This document shows, piece after piece, positions 49,174 through 57,642 of a DNA stretch of 64,000 bases (positions are counted from its first letter, which is position 1; the number at the start of each line of letters is the position of its first letter). The stretch is from NIOZ-UU13 sp035528395 (GTDB lineage Bacteria > Planctomycetota > Phycisphaerae > Sedimentisphaerales > Anaerobacaceae): contig DATKYR010000053.1 of assembly GCA_035528395.1 (NCBI GenBank), forward strand, positions 23,650-87,649. Direction: 5' to 3'. Both the position numbers and the translations under genes were made by a program. The notes beneath the pieces were generated by a model. That model saw only the letters and a list, made by a program, of their open reading frames with translations. It made no database searches and was not told the origin of the DNA.

Positions 49174-49749
49174 CTAAACATCAGGTAATTTTTGCGCCAG
49201 AGTCCTAAGCGCCCTGTACATTTGTGTTTTCACCGTTCCAAGAGAACAGCCCAGAACCTTTGCCACTTCCGGGTAACTTAGCTGCTGATAATATGCCAGA
49301 ACAAGCGTTGCCCGCTGTCTTGCCGGCAGCGACTCAATAGCTGCTCTGACCTGTTGGGCCTGCTCGGCCTTTTCCGCCTCCTGCGAAGGCTCGTACGAAT
49401 CGTCCGCTAACGCAACATCACTCAGCTCTTCGCTGTCCTGGTCGGTGCAATCGAGTCTTTGATTCAGCGATACAACTCGCATCCGTCTGCGCCTCCGCAT
49501 CCCATCAATAGTAATATTTGTTGCAATGGTAAAAAGCCAGTTCTTAAACTGACTGCCGCGAAATGTATGGGCTTTTTCATGCACACGTTTGAAAGTCTCC
49601 TGAAAAAGGTCCTCGGCTTCCTGTCGATTTTTGCTCATTTTCATCAAATATCCAAACACACCATCTCCATATCGGCGTACAAGCTCTCCGAACGCTGTCT
49701 TGTCGCCTCTGCAATGGGCCTCGATTAAGCTTTTATCGGTGTTTTCCAT
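49174..49749 (-). CDS. ECF RNA polymerase sigma factor
   Basis: A 191-residue ECF sigma factor heading the five-gene operon. Region 2 has AEDLFQETFKRVHEKAHTF and FKNWLFTIATNITIDGMRRRRR. The linker is acidic. Region 4 has LPARQRATLVLAYYQQLSYPEVAKVLGCSLGTVKTQMYR (given here as a span) with a clear HTH. The downstream gene encodes its cognate zinc anti-sigma factor. Autoregulation of the operon is likely, but no repeated promoter motif was identified upstream. GGAG lies ahead of ATG 49749. Confidence 0.95.
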   Translation of the reverse strand: MENTDKSLIEAHCRGDKTAFGELVRRYGDGVFGYLMKMSKNRQEAEDLFQETFKRVHEKAHTFRGSQFKNWLFTIATNITIDGMRRRRRMRVVSLNQRLDCTDQDSEELSDVALADDSYEPSQEAEKAEQAQQVRAAIESLPARQRATLVLAYYQQLSYPEVAKVLGCSLGTVKTQMYRALRTLAQKLPDV

Positions 49750-50008
49750 TGAGGCTATTTACTCCAGCTACCTGTATAAACGGCTATCGTAGCCCATCGG
49801 TTGACAAATAATGAAGTAAATTTTAGTAAAATTTGAGTTTATCGGTGCTGTATGTCCGCAGTGGCTCTCCGCACCCGCACTTTATAAAGCCGGCCGCCGA
49901 CATTTTCCCCCTGATGACCCATCATTACGGTTCTGTATCAGATCAGCCAATGGCTAAAAACAATCTCGAAATTTGATATAACTAATGCAACTACATTTCG
50001 CTGGTTGG

Positions 50009-51625
50009 TTATTCAGTCTCTTTTGGTTTCGGCACGGGCTTGTCTATCGCCCAGAAGACCGCGTTGATTAGCATCCGGCGAAATTGCGGATTTTGAAAGT
50101 CATCAGGATGGCCCAGTGATGTGTAGAAAATGCGGGACTTCTTATAACTATTGGTCCAGGCAACAGGCTCGGGTTCCTTGTCGGGAATCGTGCCAATCAA
50201 CAGCCGGGTTGTCGAATCAGTCAGCGGACGTACCTCGTAAAGCGAGCCGTTACTTGTGAACGGTAATTGCACACCGTCAAGTATCGAATGGCCTTCGGCA
50301 CCTGCGGCTATTGTAACGGCACACTTAGGTCCGCTGCCGTGATGGCCGTGATAATTACCACCTAATACCTCGGGGTCTAACTTCTGCCATTCGGCATAAC
50401 CGGCCGGCGCATTACCGCGGGTATCGAATGCATGGCTGGCGGTTCGCAATCCAATTAATGGCCTGCCGCTTTCCAGGTAATTACGGAAATATTTCATTTG
50501 TTCGGTGAGCAGCGCCCTGCGCCGTGCGAACAGAACCGCTAAATCCGCATTCGTCAGCGTCTCCATACCCGCAACGTAGTAGCGTCCTTCACCTGTTTTG
50601 TTTGTGCTGCCCTGGAGTACCTCGCAGTACAGGCCGTACTTTGTTTCCAGCTCATGCGCAAACTCCGGCAGTGACTGTTCGGCTTTATACTCGCTTTCAG
50701 CGGAAATGAATACCACGCGCGGACGCTTGTCGTTCCCGAATCGAAACTGCGGCCGGCCTGTGAATACCGTTGAGGTAATCGTCGGGCAGACGAACTTTTC
50801 CACATGTTCGACGACCAGGTCGGTGCCTGTAAAATGGCTTACAAACGGCCGCATCCGCGAGTTGTACATTGTATCGGTCATATCGCGTATTAGCACCACG
50901 TTTTTGCCGTACCTGGCCATATTACGAAGCCCGAAAGGCCGGCCGAGAACGCACATATTCGTATGGACACCCATAATAATAATGTTTCTAATACCGCGCT
51001 GCTCTAACAGGTTCCAAATTTCGGCGCCCGAGTCACTGATAGCGTCTTCATTGCGGATCTCGATTGTTTCTACCTGCCTGCGCCAGGGCGAGCCCTGCTT
51101 ACACATCGGCTGACAATCGCAGCCGCCGTCCGAATGGTCGATTGGATAGCCGATGGTCTTTTCCTTCTCATCAATCCAATTACGCCAATTAGCAATATCT
51201 TCAGGAAGATTCGCAACCTTAGGTGCATCCTGGGCCCTCTTGCGGGCCGGATGGTCCTCATAAAAATTGACCGTGCCGCTGGGTGCATGCACAATCAATA
51301 TTCCCATGTTACGTGCTTTGGAAACAATCTCATTCATCCGTGGCGCAAGCTCCCCGACCCGGCTGGTAGCGCCTTTGCACCAGTGCTCATTCCACATATC
51401 ACAAATGATGATGGCAGTCTGTCTGGGGTCCCATTCTAACTTCTTCTGCACGACCCTGAATCGACCCGTGCCGTCGGACAACGGTTCACGGCCACGTGCA
51501 TCAAAGACCAGCTTCTTTCCAGAGCCGCCCGCACCCTCGGCCTGAGCCGTAGTGTAAAAGTAAAGTACCGAACCGGCAAGTAGTGTGCAGATAACGGCCA
51601 ATTTCCTGAATCGACGAGTCTTCAT
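50009..51625 (-). CDS. Exported isochorismatase-like/ThuA-like fusion
   Basis: A protein of about 538 residues with a signal peptide (LAVICTLLAGSVLYFYTTAQA). Residues 60-290 form a cysteine-hydrolase (isochorismatase-like) domain: TAIIICDMWNEHW carries the catalytic Asp, and MGVHTNMCVLGRP carries the nucleophile Cys. Residues 300-535 form a ThuA/class I glutamine-amidotransferase-like domain (RPLIGLRTASHAFDTR, YHGHHGSGPKCAV, YTSLGHPDDFQ). ThuA-type domains accompany sugar utilisation in planctomycetes. AGGAGG eight bases upstream fixes ATG 51625. It lies next to glycosidase genes on the same strand. Substrate unknown. Confidence 0.85.
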   Translation of the reverse strand: MKTRRFRKLAVICTLLAGSVLYFYTTAQAEGAGGSGKKLVFDARGREPLSDGTGRFRVVQKKLEWDPRQTAIIICDMWNEHWCKGATSRVGELAPRMNEIVSKARNMGILIVHAPSGTVNFYEDHPARKRAQDAPKVANLPEDIANWRNWIDEKEKTIGYPIDHSDGGCDCQPMCKQGSPWRRQVETIEIRNEDAISDSGAEIWNLLEQRGIRNIIIMGVHTNMCVLGRPFGLRNMARYGKNVVLIRDMTDTMYNSRMRPFVSHFTGTDLVVEHVEKFVCPTITSTVFTGRPQFRFGNDKRPRVVFISAESEYKAEQSLPEFAHELETKYGLYCEVLQGSTNKTGEGRYYVAGMETLTNADLAVLFARRRALLTEQMKYFRNYLESGRPLIGLRTASHAFDTRGNAPAGYAEWQKLDPEVLGGNYHGHHGSGPKCAVTIAAGAEGHSILDGVQLPFTSNGSLYEVRPLTDSTTRLLIGTIPDKEPEPVAWTNSYKKSRIFYTSLGHPDDFQNPQFRRMLINAVFWAIDKPVPKPKETE

Positions 51626-51807
51626 AATAACTGCCTCCTGAAACATAAGTCGTGAATCCTTACAATAGGTGCCACACTTTTACTAATAAAATAATATGAT
51701 TTGTTGCTCTATTCAGGCGGTAGGATAGCACAAAAATAAGCGAAAGACAAGCATATTACTAATCCGCCATAGTGTTATGCGTGTCCGGGCATTAAGACAG
51801 GTACAGT

Positions 51808-53391
51808 TCATTGCGGGAACATACGGACGAATACTACGCCGTGTCTTGGGACCTTGGCTTTGAACTGATTTCTGTATGTGCTGATGTCTTTTTGTCGCCA
51901 GAGGTCGCGAATTCGGTGCGGGCCTTCTATACCAAGGTCTTTCCAGGAGACTGTTATTTCAGTTTGGATTTCAGCGGTGTTGAAAAGCCCGACTGCTTTC
52001 GAGCCGTCTTCCATATCCTTGGCCATTATAAAATAGTCTTCAGTCTTTTCAATGATAGGGCCCTGCTTGCCGAGCGGGTCCTGATCGACCTCGATGGCCT
52101 CGGCATTACAAAGGATATTGAGCGTGAACTCGTCGAGCTTTTCCATATCGCCGGAGAATATCAAGGGAGCGGCCATCAGGCACCACATCGACATATAGGA
52201 ATACTGCTCGTTGGGCGTAAGAGTGGTGGGTGTCCCTTCAGCCTGCTTGTGAGCGTTACCGACCCAGCCGATAAGGATATAATCCGGGTCGTTCCATTGC
52301 CCCGCCTTGGCGTATTGCCAGTGCTGGGCGTTGCTAAGGCCGATATGATAAAATCCCGGCAGCTCGGAACCTTTTTCCAGCCCCAAATCACCTGTTGTTC
52401 GCCAGCAATTTCCGCCGACCGCCCCGGCCCACTCCCATACGTTTCCCATACCATATTGGCAGAGATTGAAAACGATGTCACGGTCGAGCTTTTCAAGGAT
52501 ATTGCCCATCTTGCGGTAAGGCTTCTGGAATCGCTCAGGCTCATCACCGCTCGCGACACGGCCATAGGAGCACCAATCGTATTTCAAAAAGTCAAAGTCC
52601 CACTCGGCAAACTTTTCAGCGTCAATCTCTTCGTGCTGGTAGGTGCCTGTGTACTTCTGACAGGTTAGCGGCCCCGGCGAAGTGTAGAGTCCGGCCTTGA
52701 GTCCTTTAAAGTGGATGTAGTCTGCAAGGCCTTTCATATCGGGAAAGTATGCATTGGAATTAATCGCGCCGTCGGCGTCACGAGGTTCGCCGGCTCTCAT
52801 TGGATCTTCGTCGTTAGGCTCTACCATCCAGCAATCGTCGATATTGACGTATTGATAGCCGAAATCTGCCATCCCTGATTCAATCATAGCATCTGCTGCC
52901 CTGCGCATATGCCCATCGGTTACGCGGCTGTAGTGAATGTACCAGCTATTCCAGCCCATCGGCGGTGTAAGAGCCAATGTGTCACCGGAAACGATTTTGA
53001 AAGGCCGTCTTATTGAGCCGCGGCTGTTAGTGGCTTGAAAAGTAACAGGGTATTCGCCGCGTTGCAGGGGAGCGTTGCCAGTGATTATGCCGGTATTCGC
53101 ATCTAACTTTAGAGTTTGAGGTAGATTCTCTGCACTGAAGTTTATTGGCCTTTTGCCCGTGCAAGGTATTCGATAAATAAATGGCCGGCCGGGGCGGTAG
53201 CCATAGACCTTTGGCCCGTTTATTCGCGGCCTGGGGCCAGGCTTTGGTGTAAGGATTACCTTATTATCACTGATAACCGTCTCATCAGATTCGACAGTTG
53301 AGACACAGCCTGAGAGATATATGATTAAAACGGCATAAATTACAATTCCGACACAGAGTGCCCCGAAGCCTCGTTGACGAATTCTGAACAT
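51808..53391 (-). CDS. Lipoprotein alpha-galactosidase, GH27
   Basis: Hydrolyses terminal alpha-galactosides at the cell envelope. A lipobox (IIYLSGC) is followed by a putative Ig-like domain (residues 50-135, LDANTGIITGNAPLQRGEYP). The GH27 barrel then opens with TPPMGWNSWYIHYSRV. The catalytic nucleophile aspartate is in FLKYDWCSYG, and the second acid is likely in the later WNDPDYILIG segment. VNIDDCW, GLYTSPGPLTCQ and MAAPLIFSGDM are further family motifs. The length of 527 residues is normal for a GH27 with one accessory domain. AAGGAG precedes ATG 53391. Confidence 0.92.
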   Translation of the reverse strand: MFRIRQRGFGALCVGIVIYAVLIIYLSGCVSTVESDETVISDNKVILTPKPGPRPRINGPKVYGYRPGRPFIYRIPCTGKRPINFSAENLPQTLKLDANTGIITGNAPLQRGEYPVTFQATNSRGSIRRPFKIVSGDTLALTPPMGWNSWYIHYSRVTDGHMRRAADAMIESGMADFGYQYVNIDDCWMVEPNDEDPMRAGEPRDADGAINSNAYFPDMKGLADYIHFKGLKAGLYTSPGPLTCQKYTGTYQHEEIDAEKFAEWDFDFLKYDWCSYGRVASGDEPERFQKPYRKMGNILEKLDRDIVFNLCQYGMGNVWEWAGAVGGNCWRTTGDLGLEKGSELPGFYHIGLSNAQHWQYAKAGQWNDPDYILIGWVGNAHKQAEGTPTTLTPNEQYSYMSMWCLMAAPLIFSGDMEKLDEFTLNILCNAEAIEVDQDPLGKQGPIIEKTEDYFIMAKDMEDGSKAVGLFNTAEIQTEITVSWKDLGIEGPHRIRDLWRQKDISTYRNQFKAKVPRHGVVFVRMFPQ

Positions 53392-53442
53392 CGTATTTCT
53401 CCTTAAAATTTTCTTTGTGGTTTTTTGAAAGAACGTGGAATT

Positions 53443-54216
53443 CTATAGCAAAGCCAGCCAGCCTCCGTCCACGTAGATGATTTGTCCGGTGATAAATTCG
53501 CCTGCTTTTGATGCAAGCAAAACCGCCGTGCCCACGAGGTCGTCAGGTTGGCCCCACCGCCCAAGCGGAGTTTTTGAAAGGACCCACTTGGTAAATTCTT
53601 CATCGGACCACAGCGGCTCTGTGAGTTCCGTAGCTATATAACCCGGCCCGATGGCGTTTACATTGATATTGTATTTGGCCCACTCCACCGCTAACGTTTT
53701 TGTCAGCATGAGCAGGCCGCCTTTGCTGCTGGCGTATGCTGCAGTGGTTGGTCTGGCGCCGTGACATGTCAGTGAGCTGATATTGATAATCCTGCCGGCT
53801 TTTCCGACCTGTTTTCGATGACGGCAAAAGGCCTGCGAGATTACGAACACAGCGGTCAGATTTACCTCAATGACCTGGTTCCAGGTGTTCAGGTCAACCT
53901 CTTCGCTTGGCCCGCGAACGGTCGTCCCGGCACAATTAACGAGAATATCGACGCCCTTCGTTTCGGAAACTATATTCTCGAAAAGACTCTCTATCCCTTT
54001 TATATTTTTAATGTCGAATGGAAAGGTCCACACTTTTTTATCGGTATCGGCATGAATTTGCTGCTTGGCGGCTTCAAGCTGCTCCTGAGTGCGAGCGACG
54101 ATTGCAACGTCAGCTCCATGTTCGGCCAGACCTTTTGCTATCGCAAGGCCAATACCTCTGCTGCCGCCTGTAACCAGCGCCGTTTTCCCCGATAAGTCAA
54201 AAAGTTTACTTTCCAT
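53443..54216 (-). CDS. Short-chain dehydrogenase/reductase
   Basis: NAD(P)-dependent oxidoreductase of the classical SDR family, probably acting on sugars or sugar acids given its neighbours. The cofactor loop is TGGSRGIGLAIAKG. NCAGTTVRG contributes the active-site Asn region, and the Ser-Tyr-Lys set is in NISSLTCHGARPTTAAYASSKGG. The C-terminal VLLASKAGEFITGQIIYVDGG is typical of gluconate 5-dehydrogenase-like members. ATG 54216 starts right before the fold (MESKLFDLSGKTALVTG); a start at 54246 would add ten residues. It follows the GH27 gene's promoter side and is co-directional with it. Confidence 0.9.
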   Translation of the reverse strand: MESKLFDLSGKTALVTGGSRGIGLAIAKGLAEHGADVAIVARTQEQLEAAKQQIHADTDKKVWTFPFDIKNIKGIESLFENIVSETKGVDILVNCAGTTVRGPSEEVDLNTWNQVIEVNLTAVFVISQAFCRHRKQVGKAGRIINISSLTCHGARPTTAAYASSKGGLLMLTKTLAVEWAKYNINVNAIGPGYIATELTEPLWSDEEFTKWVLSKTPLGRWGQPDDLVGTAVLLASKAGEFITGQIIYVDGGWLALL

Positions 54217-54407
54217 AGGTTCATAATAAAACAGAAAAACTCTCAATTGGCAAGCTGAAAAGCAACTGTGCCATTTCAGGTGAAACGACCTTTGTGGAAC
54301 TTTACTTTGCGGAAAATTAAGTTTAATGAAATATTTTTTTACTCTGAAACGTCAATATTTGTAGCAGGGGCATTGTTCCGGATAGCATTTTTTGGAGTGG
54401 CCGTATT

Positions 54408-54731
54408 ATGAAACGCACAAATCTTAATTTTATCGTTGATTTGGTTGCTTTTTTAGACCTGCTTTGTCTGGCTTTTACCGGCTTTATTATGAAATACATC
54501 CTACCGCCCGGCAGCGGCGGGTATGGCCGAGGATTTCGAGGAGGCCGTGGGCCTGTGGAAGGTATCAAATATTTGTGGTCGATGACCCGGCACGAATGGG
54601 GCGGTATTCATTTCTATTTAGCTGTTATTTTTGCCGTTTTGATGATAGTGCATATCATTCTGCATTGGAGCTGGATAAAAGCTTACTTCAAATCGCTGCT
54701 GAGTTTTTCACGAAAAACGATAAGCAGCTAA
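54408..54731 (+). CDS. DUF4405-type small membrane cytochrome-like protein
   Basis: A 107-residue integral membrane protein with two long hydrophobic helices (residues 8-31 and 68-90). It contains H62, H68, H82 and H86, which are placed to bind haem b across the bilayer as in the DUF4405/flavinylation-associated cytochrome family. The loop between helices is glycine/arginine-rich (GYGRGFRGGRGP). It is the only plus-strand gene between 50 and 59 kb and stands alone, transcribed away from the SDR gene. An electron-transfer role is inferred. No partner is adjacent. Confidence 0.82.
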   Translation: MKRTNLNFIVDLVAFLDLLCLAFTGFIMKYILPPGSGGYGRGFRGGRGPVEGIKYLWSMTRHEWGGIHFYLAVIFAVLMIVHIILHWSWIKAYFKSLLSFSRKTISS

Positions 54732-54787
54732 CTCAAAAAGTTTGCGTAGATTAAAACAATTTGAGAACAGAAATATTTAGTTTCATT

Positions 54788-57550
54788 TTAATCCGGCAGT
54801 TTCGACACAAATCGATACTGCCCTGAACCAACAGCAAATACTGCCCTGTTTTTCTCCCTACGCAGCAAGCTCACAGCCCCTGCTTTTGCCGCCGGCCGGC
54901 CGCCTACAGTAACATTCTCAATGTCCTCGGTCGGCACATATACTGTTGCGTTTGTATTAGCCGGGATTGTAACATTCAGGGTGAACGTGCTGCCTTTAAT
55001 CCTCCAATCGCTGACAATCTTACCATAAATGGATTTGTAGCTTGCCTTTGCGTAGTCCATTCCACCGCCGGGCATAGGCCGAATGATAATTTGCTTGTAG
55101 CCCGGCCCATCAGTCTCGATGCCGGCAACGGTTCCTAACAGCCATCGACCAATCGAACCAAAGGCGTAGTGGTTAAAAGAATTCATACCCGGCGTCTGGA
55201 AACCCTTCTCCTCGGTCCAGCCATCCCAGCGCTCCCAGATGGTTGTGGCTCCATTCTTGATACTGTAACCCCAGCTGGGAAATGTATCGTTATTGAGCAA
55301 ACGGTAAGCAATATCCAGATGCCCTGTTTGCGTGAGCGTAGGTACCAGATAACTTAGCCCGACAAATCCGGTTGAAAGATGCCAATCCTTTTTCCTGATA
55401 GCTTCTATCAAATGCCGGGTGGCAGCTTCACGTTTATCTTCAGGTAGTAAATCGAAGTATAATCCCAGCAAATAGCATGTCTGAGTCTCACCTTTGATAC
55501 GGCCGTCATCGGAAACATAGGCCTTATTGAAAGCATCTTTGATTTGTTCGAAGAGTTTTTCGTATTCTTTGTTATCTTCATTTTTGCCTATTGCAGCAGC
55601 CATTTTCGACAATAAACGCGTGCTGTAGGCGAAATAAGCCGTGGCAATCACATCTTTGGGAGTGTCGGAGGCGATAGAAACCCAGTCGCCGTAACCCTTG
55701 GCCGGACGCAGCAAATCCTTACTGTTCTTCTTCAGATAGCTAATCCACTTCTTCATCGATTCGTAGTGTCTTTCGATGACCTGCTTGTCACCATAGACCT
55801 CGTAAATTGTCCACGGACAGATAACACCCGCATCTCCCCATGCAGCCGTGCCGTCACCCATTGCAACCTTACGCGGTGCCACATCGGGGAATGCTCCTTC
55901 ATCGCTCTGTGCGTCTTCAAGGTCAACCAGCCACTTGGTGAAGAATGCCGCCACATCCATATTATAGGTAGCTGTTCGGACAAAGATTTGCGCATCGCCT
56001 GTCCAGCCCAAGCGCTCGTCACGCTGTGGACAGTCGGTAGGTATCTCGATAAAATTGCCCCGCTGGCTCCAGACTATATTACTGTAGAGCTGATTGACCA
56101 TTGGATTGGAGCACTCGAAAGACCCTGCCATCGGTATGGCCGAATGCAAAACAACACCGGTAATTGCATCAAGACCCGGTTTGCCCGGATAGCCGGTTAT
56201 CTCCACGTATCGAAAACCATGAAATGTGAACCGTGGCTCCCAAATTTCTTTACCTTCGCCTTTGAGTATATATGTATCGGTACAGCGTGCCGCGCGGAGA
56301 TTCTCGGTATAAATAGTTCCATCCGGGTTGAGCATCTCGGCAAATCGAAGCACCACCTGTGTTCCGGCTTTTCCACTTACTTTCAGTCGAACCCAGCCGG
56401 CGAAGTTCTGACCCATATCGAAAACATAAACACCTTCCTGCGGTTCTGTAAGTTTTTTCGGCTTGATTTCCAGAATCTTTTGAACCGTCACACCCGGATA
56501 AGATTGAACTCGGCCCTCGCTCTTTTCTGTAACAACCACTGTATGCCACGCCGAATCGTCGAAGCTGGATGTATCCCAGCCGGGCATTTCTTTGCGAGCG
56601 TCATAGATTTCACCCATCAGAAAGTCCGATTCAAAAAGCGGCCCGTAGGAAGCCCTCCAGGTTCCATCGGTAACGACCGTATGTATGTGACCATTGTCGT
56701 ATTCGATTTCGAGCTGCACGAGCAGCCGTGGCTCGCTGCCGTAGTGTTCTCTCTTTCGCCCGAAGCCCAGATATCCGGCGTACCATCCGTCAGCAAGAAT
56801 CGCTCCTATTGTGTTGCCGCCCTTTTTAATCAGGTCTGTTACCTCATAAGTTTGGTAATACACCCGCGTGGAATAATCGGTCCAGCCGGGTGTGAAGTAG
56901 TCCTCGCCTATCCGTTTGCCGTTGATATGCAGTTCATAAAGGCCAAGGGCCGAGGCATAGACCACTGCACGCTTGATCGGCCTGCCGACCAAAAAGGCTC
57001 TGCGCAGATAAGGCGGCGGGGGCAAAATTAGGGCGTTTGGGTCCGACTTTTCCTTATTTTCGGAGCTCATCTGCTCAGCGTCATAACCTATCCACTTGGC
57101 CTGCCACTCTCCCGATTCGAGCAGACCGACAGTCCACATAGCCGGCTTGCTCCAGGCCGACACTTTGTCATCCTTATCCCACACACGCACCTTCCAATAG
57201 CAGCGCATACGCGAGACCAGCGGCTGGCCTTCATACACCACCTGATTGCTCTGCTCGGACTTGACCTTACCGCTGTCCCAAAGCTGGCCTTCGTTCCATT
57301 TGAGCTGTTCCTCACTATCGGCCACCAGAATCTGATAGGCCATCTGCTTCTGGCCTCTCTGATTCGACTCCATAATCCAGCTCAGCCGGGGCTTAACTAC
57401 ATCAATCCCCAGAGGATTAACACGGTACTCACAGCGCAATTCTTTTACGGCAACGCCGCCGGTGATAATGCCGCTTTCTGTTAAAACATTGCAACCGACC
57501 AAAGTTAGCATCGTTCCTGCTAAAAGACTTGCAACCAGCTTGATTCTCAT
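54788..57550 (-). CDS. Lipoprotein alpha-L-rhamnosidase, GH78
   Basis: A 920-residue enzyme removing terminal alpha-L-rhamnose from plant or microbial glycans at the envelope. The signal peptide ends in TLVGC, a lipobox. N-terminal fibronectin-like and carbohydrate-binding beta domains (YRVNPLGIDVVKPRLSW, AVVYASALGLYELHINGKRI) precede the (alpha/alpha)6 barrel. The barrel carries DCPQRDERLGWTGDAQ, including the proposed general acid, and later FNHYAFGSIGRWL. A C-terminal beta-sandwich follows. All modules of the family are present in order and full length. GGGGTG precedes ATG 57550. Confidence 0.94.
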   Translation of the reverse strand: MRIKLVASLLAGTMLTLVGCNVLTESGIITGGVAVKELRCEYRVNPLGIDVVKPRLSWIMESNQRGQKQMAYQILVADSEEQLKWNEGQLWDSGKVKSEQSNQVVYEGQPLVSRMRCYWKVRVWDKDDKVSAWSKPAMWTVGLLESGEWQAKWIGYDAEQMSSENKEKSDPNALILPPPPYLRRAFLVGRPIKRAVVYASALGLYELHINGKRIGEDYFTPGWTDYSTRVYYQTYEVTDLIKKGGNTIGAILADGWYAGYLGFGRKREHYGSEPRLLVQLEIEYDNGHIHTVVTDGTWRASYGPLFESDFLMGEIYDARKEMPGWDTSSFDDSAWHTVVVTEKSEGRVQSYPGVTVQKILEIKPKKLTEPQEGVYVFDMGQNFAGWVRLKVSGKAGTQVVLRFAEMLNPDGTIYTENLRAARCTDTYILKGEGKEIWEPRFTFHGFRYVEITGYPGKPGLDAITGVVLHSAIPMAGSFECSNPMVNQLYSNIVWSQRGNFIEIPTDCPQRDERLGWTGDAQIFVRTATYNMDVAAFFTKWLVDLEDAQSDEGAFPDVAPRKVAMGDGTAAWGDAGVICPWTIYEVYGDKQVIERHYESMKKWISYLKKNSKDLLRPAKGYGDWVSIASDTPKDVIATAYFAYSTRLLSKMAAAIGKNEDNKEYEKLFEQIKDAFNKAYVSDDGRIKGETQTCYLLGLYFDLLPEDKREAATRHLIEAIRKKDWHLSTGFVGLSYLVPTLTQTGHLDIAYRLLNNDTFPSWGYSIKNGATTIWERWDGWTEEKGFQTPGMNSFNHYAFGSIGRWLLGTVAGIETDGPGYKQIIIRPMPGGGMDYAKASYKSIYGKIVSDWRIKGSTFTLNVTIPANTNATVYVPTEDIENVTVGGRPAAKAGAVSLLRREKNRAVFAVGSGQYRFVSKLPD

Positions 57551-57642
57551 TTGTTCACCCCGTAAAAAAAATATTCCCTTATTTGTACCATATTATTTAC
57601 CCCGTTCTAAAATTTCTAACGGGGGTTCACCTCCGCATATAC

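Noticed and set aside
51811..52668. 285-codon plus-strand frame inside the GH27 gene
   Set aside because: Shadow of the conserved glycosidase frame. Composition is unlike neighbouring proteins.
55766..57031. 421-codon plus-strand frame inside the rhamnosidase gene
   Set aside because: It is the reverse-strand shadow of a full-length GH78 gene whose domains are intact across the region.
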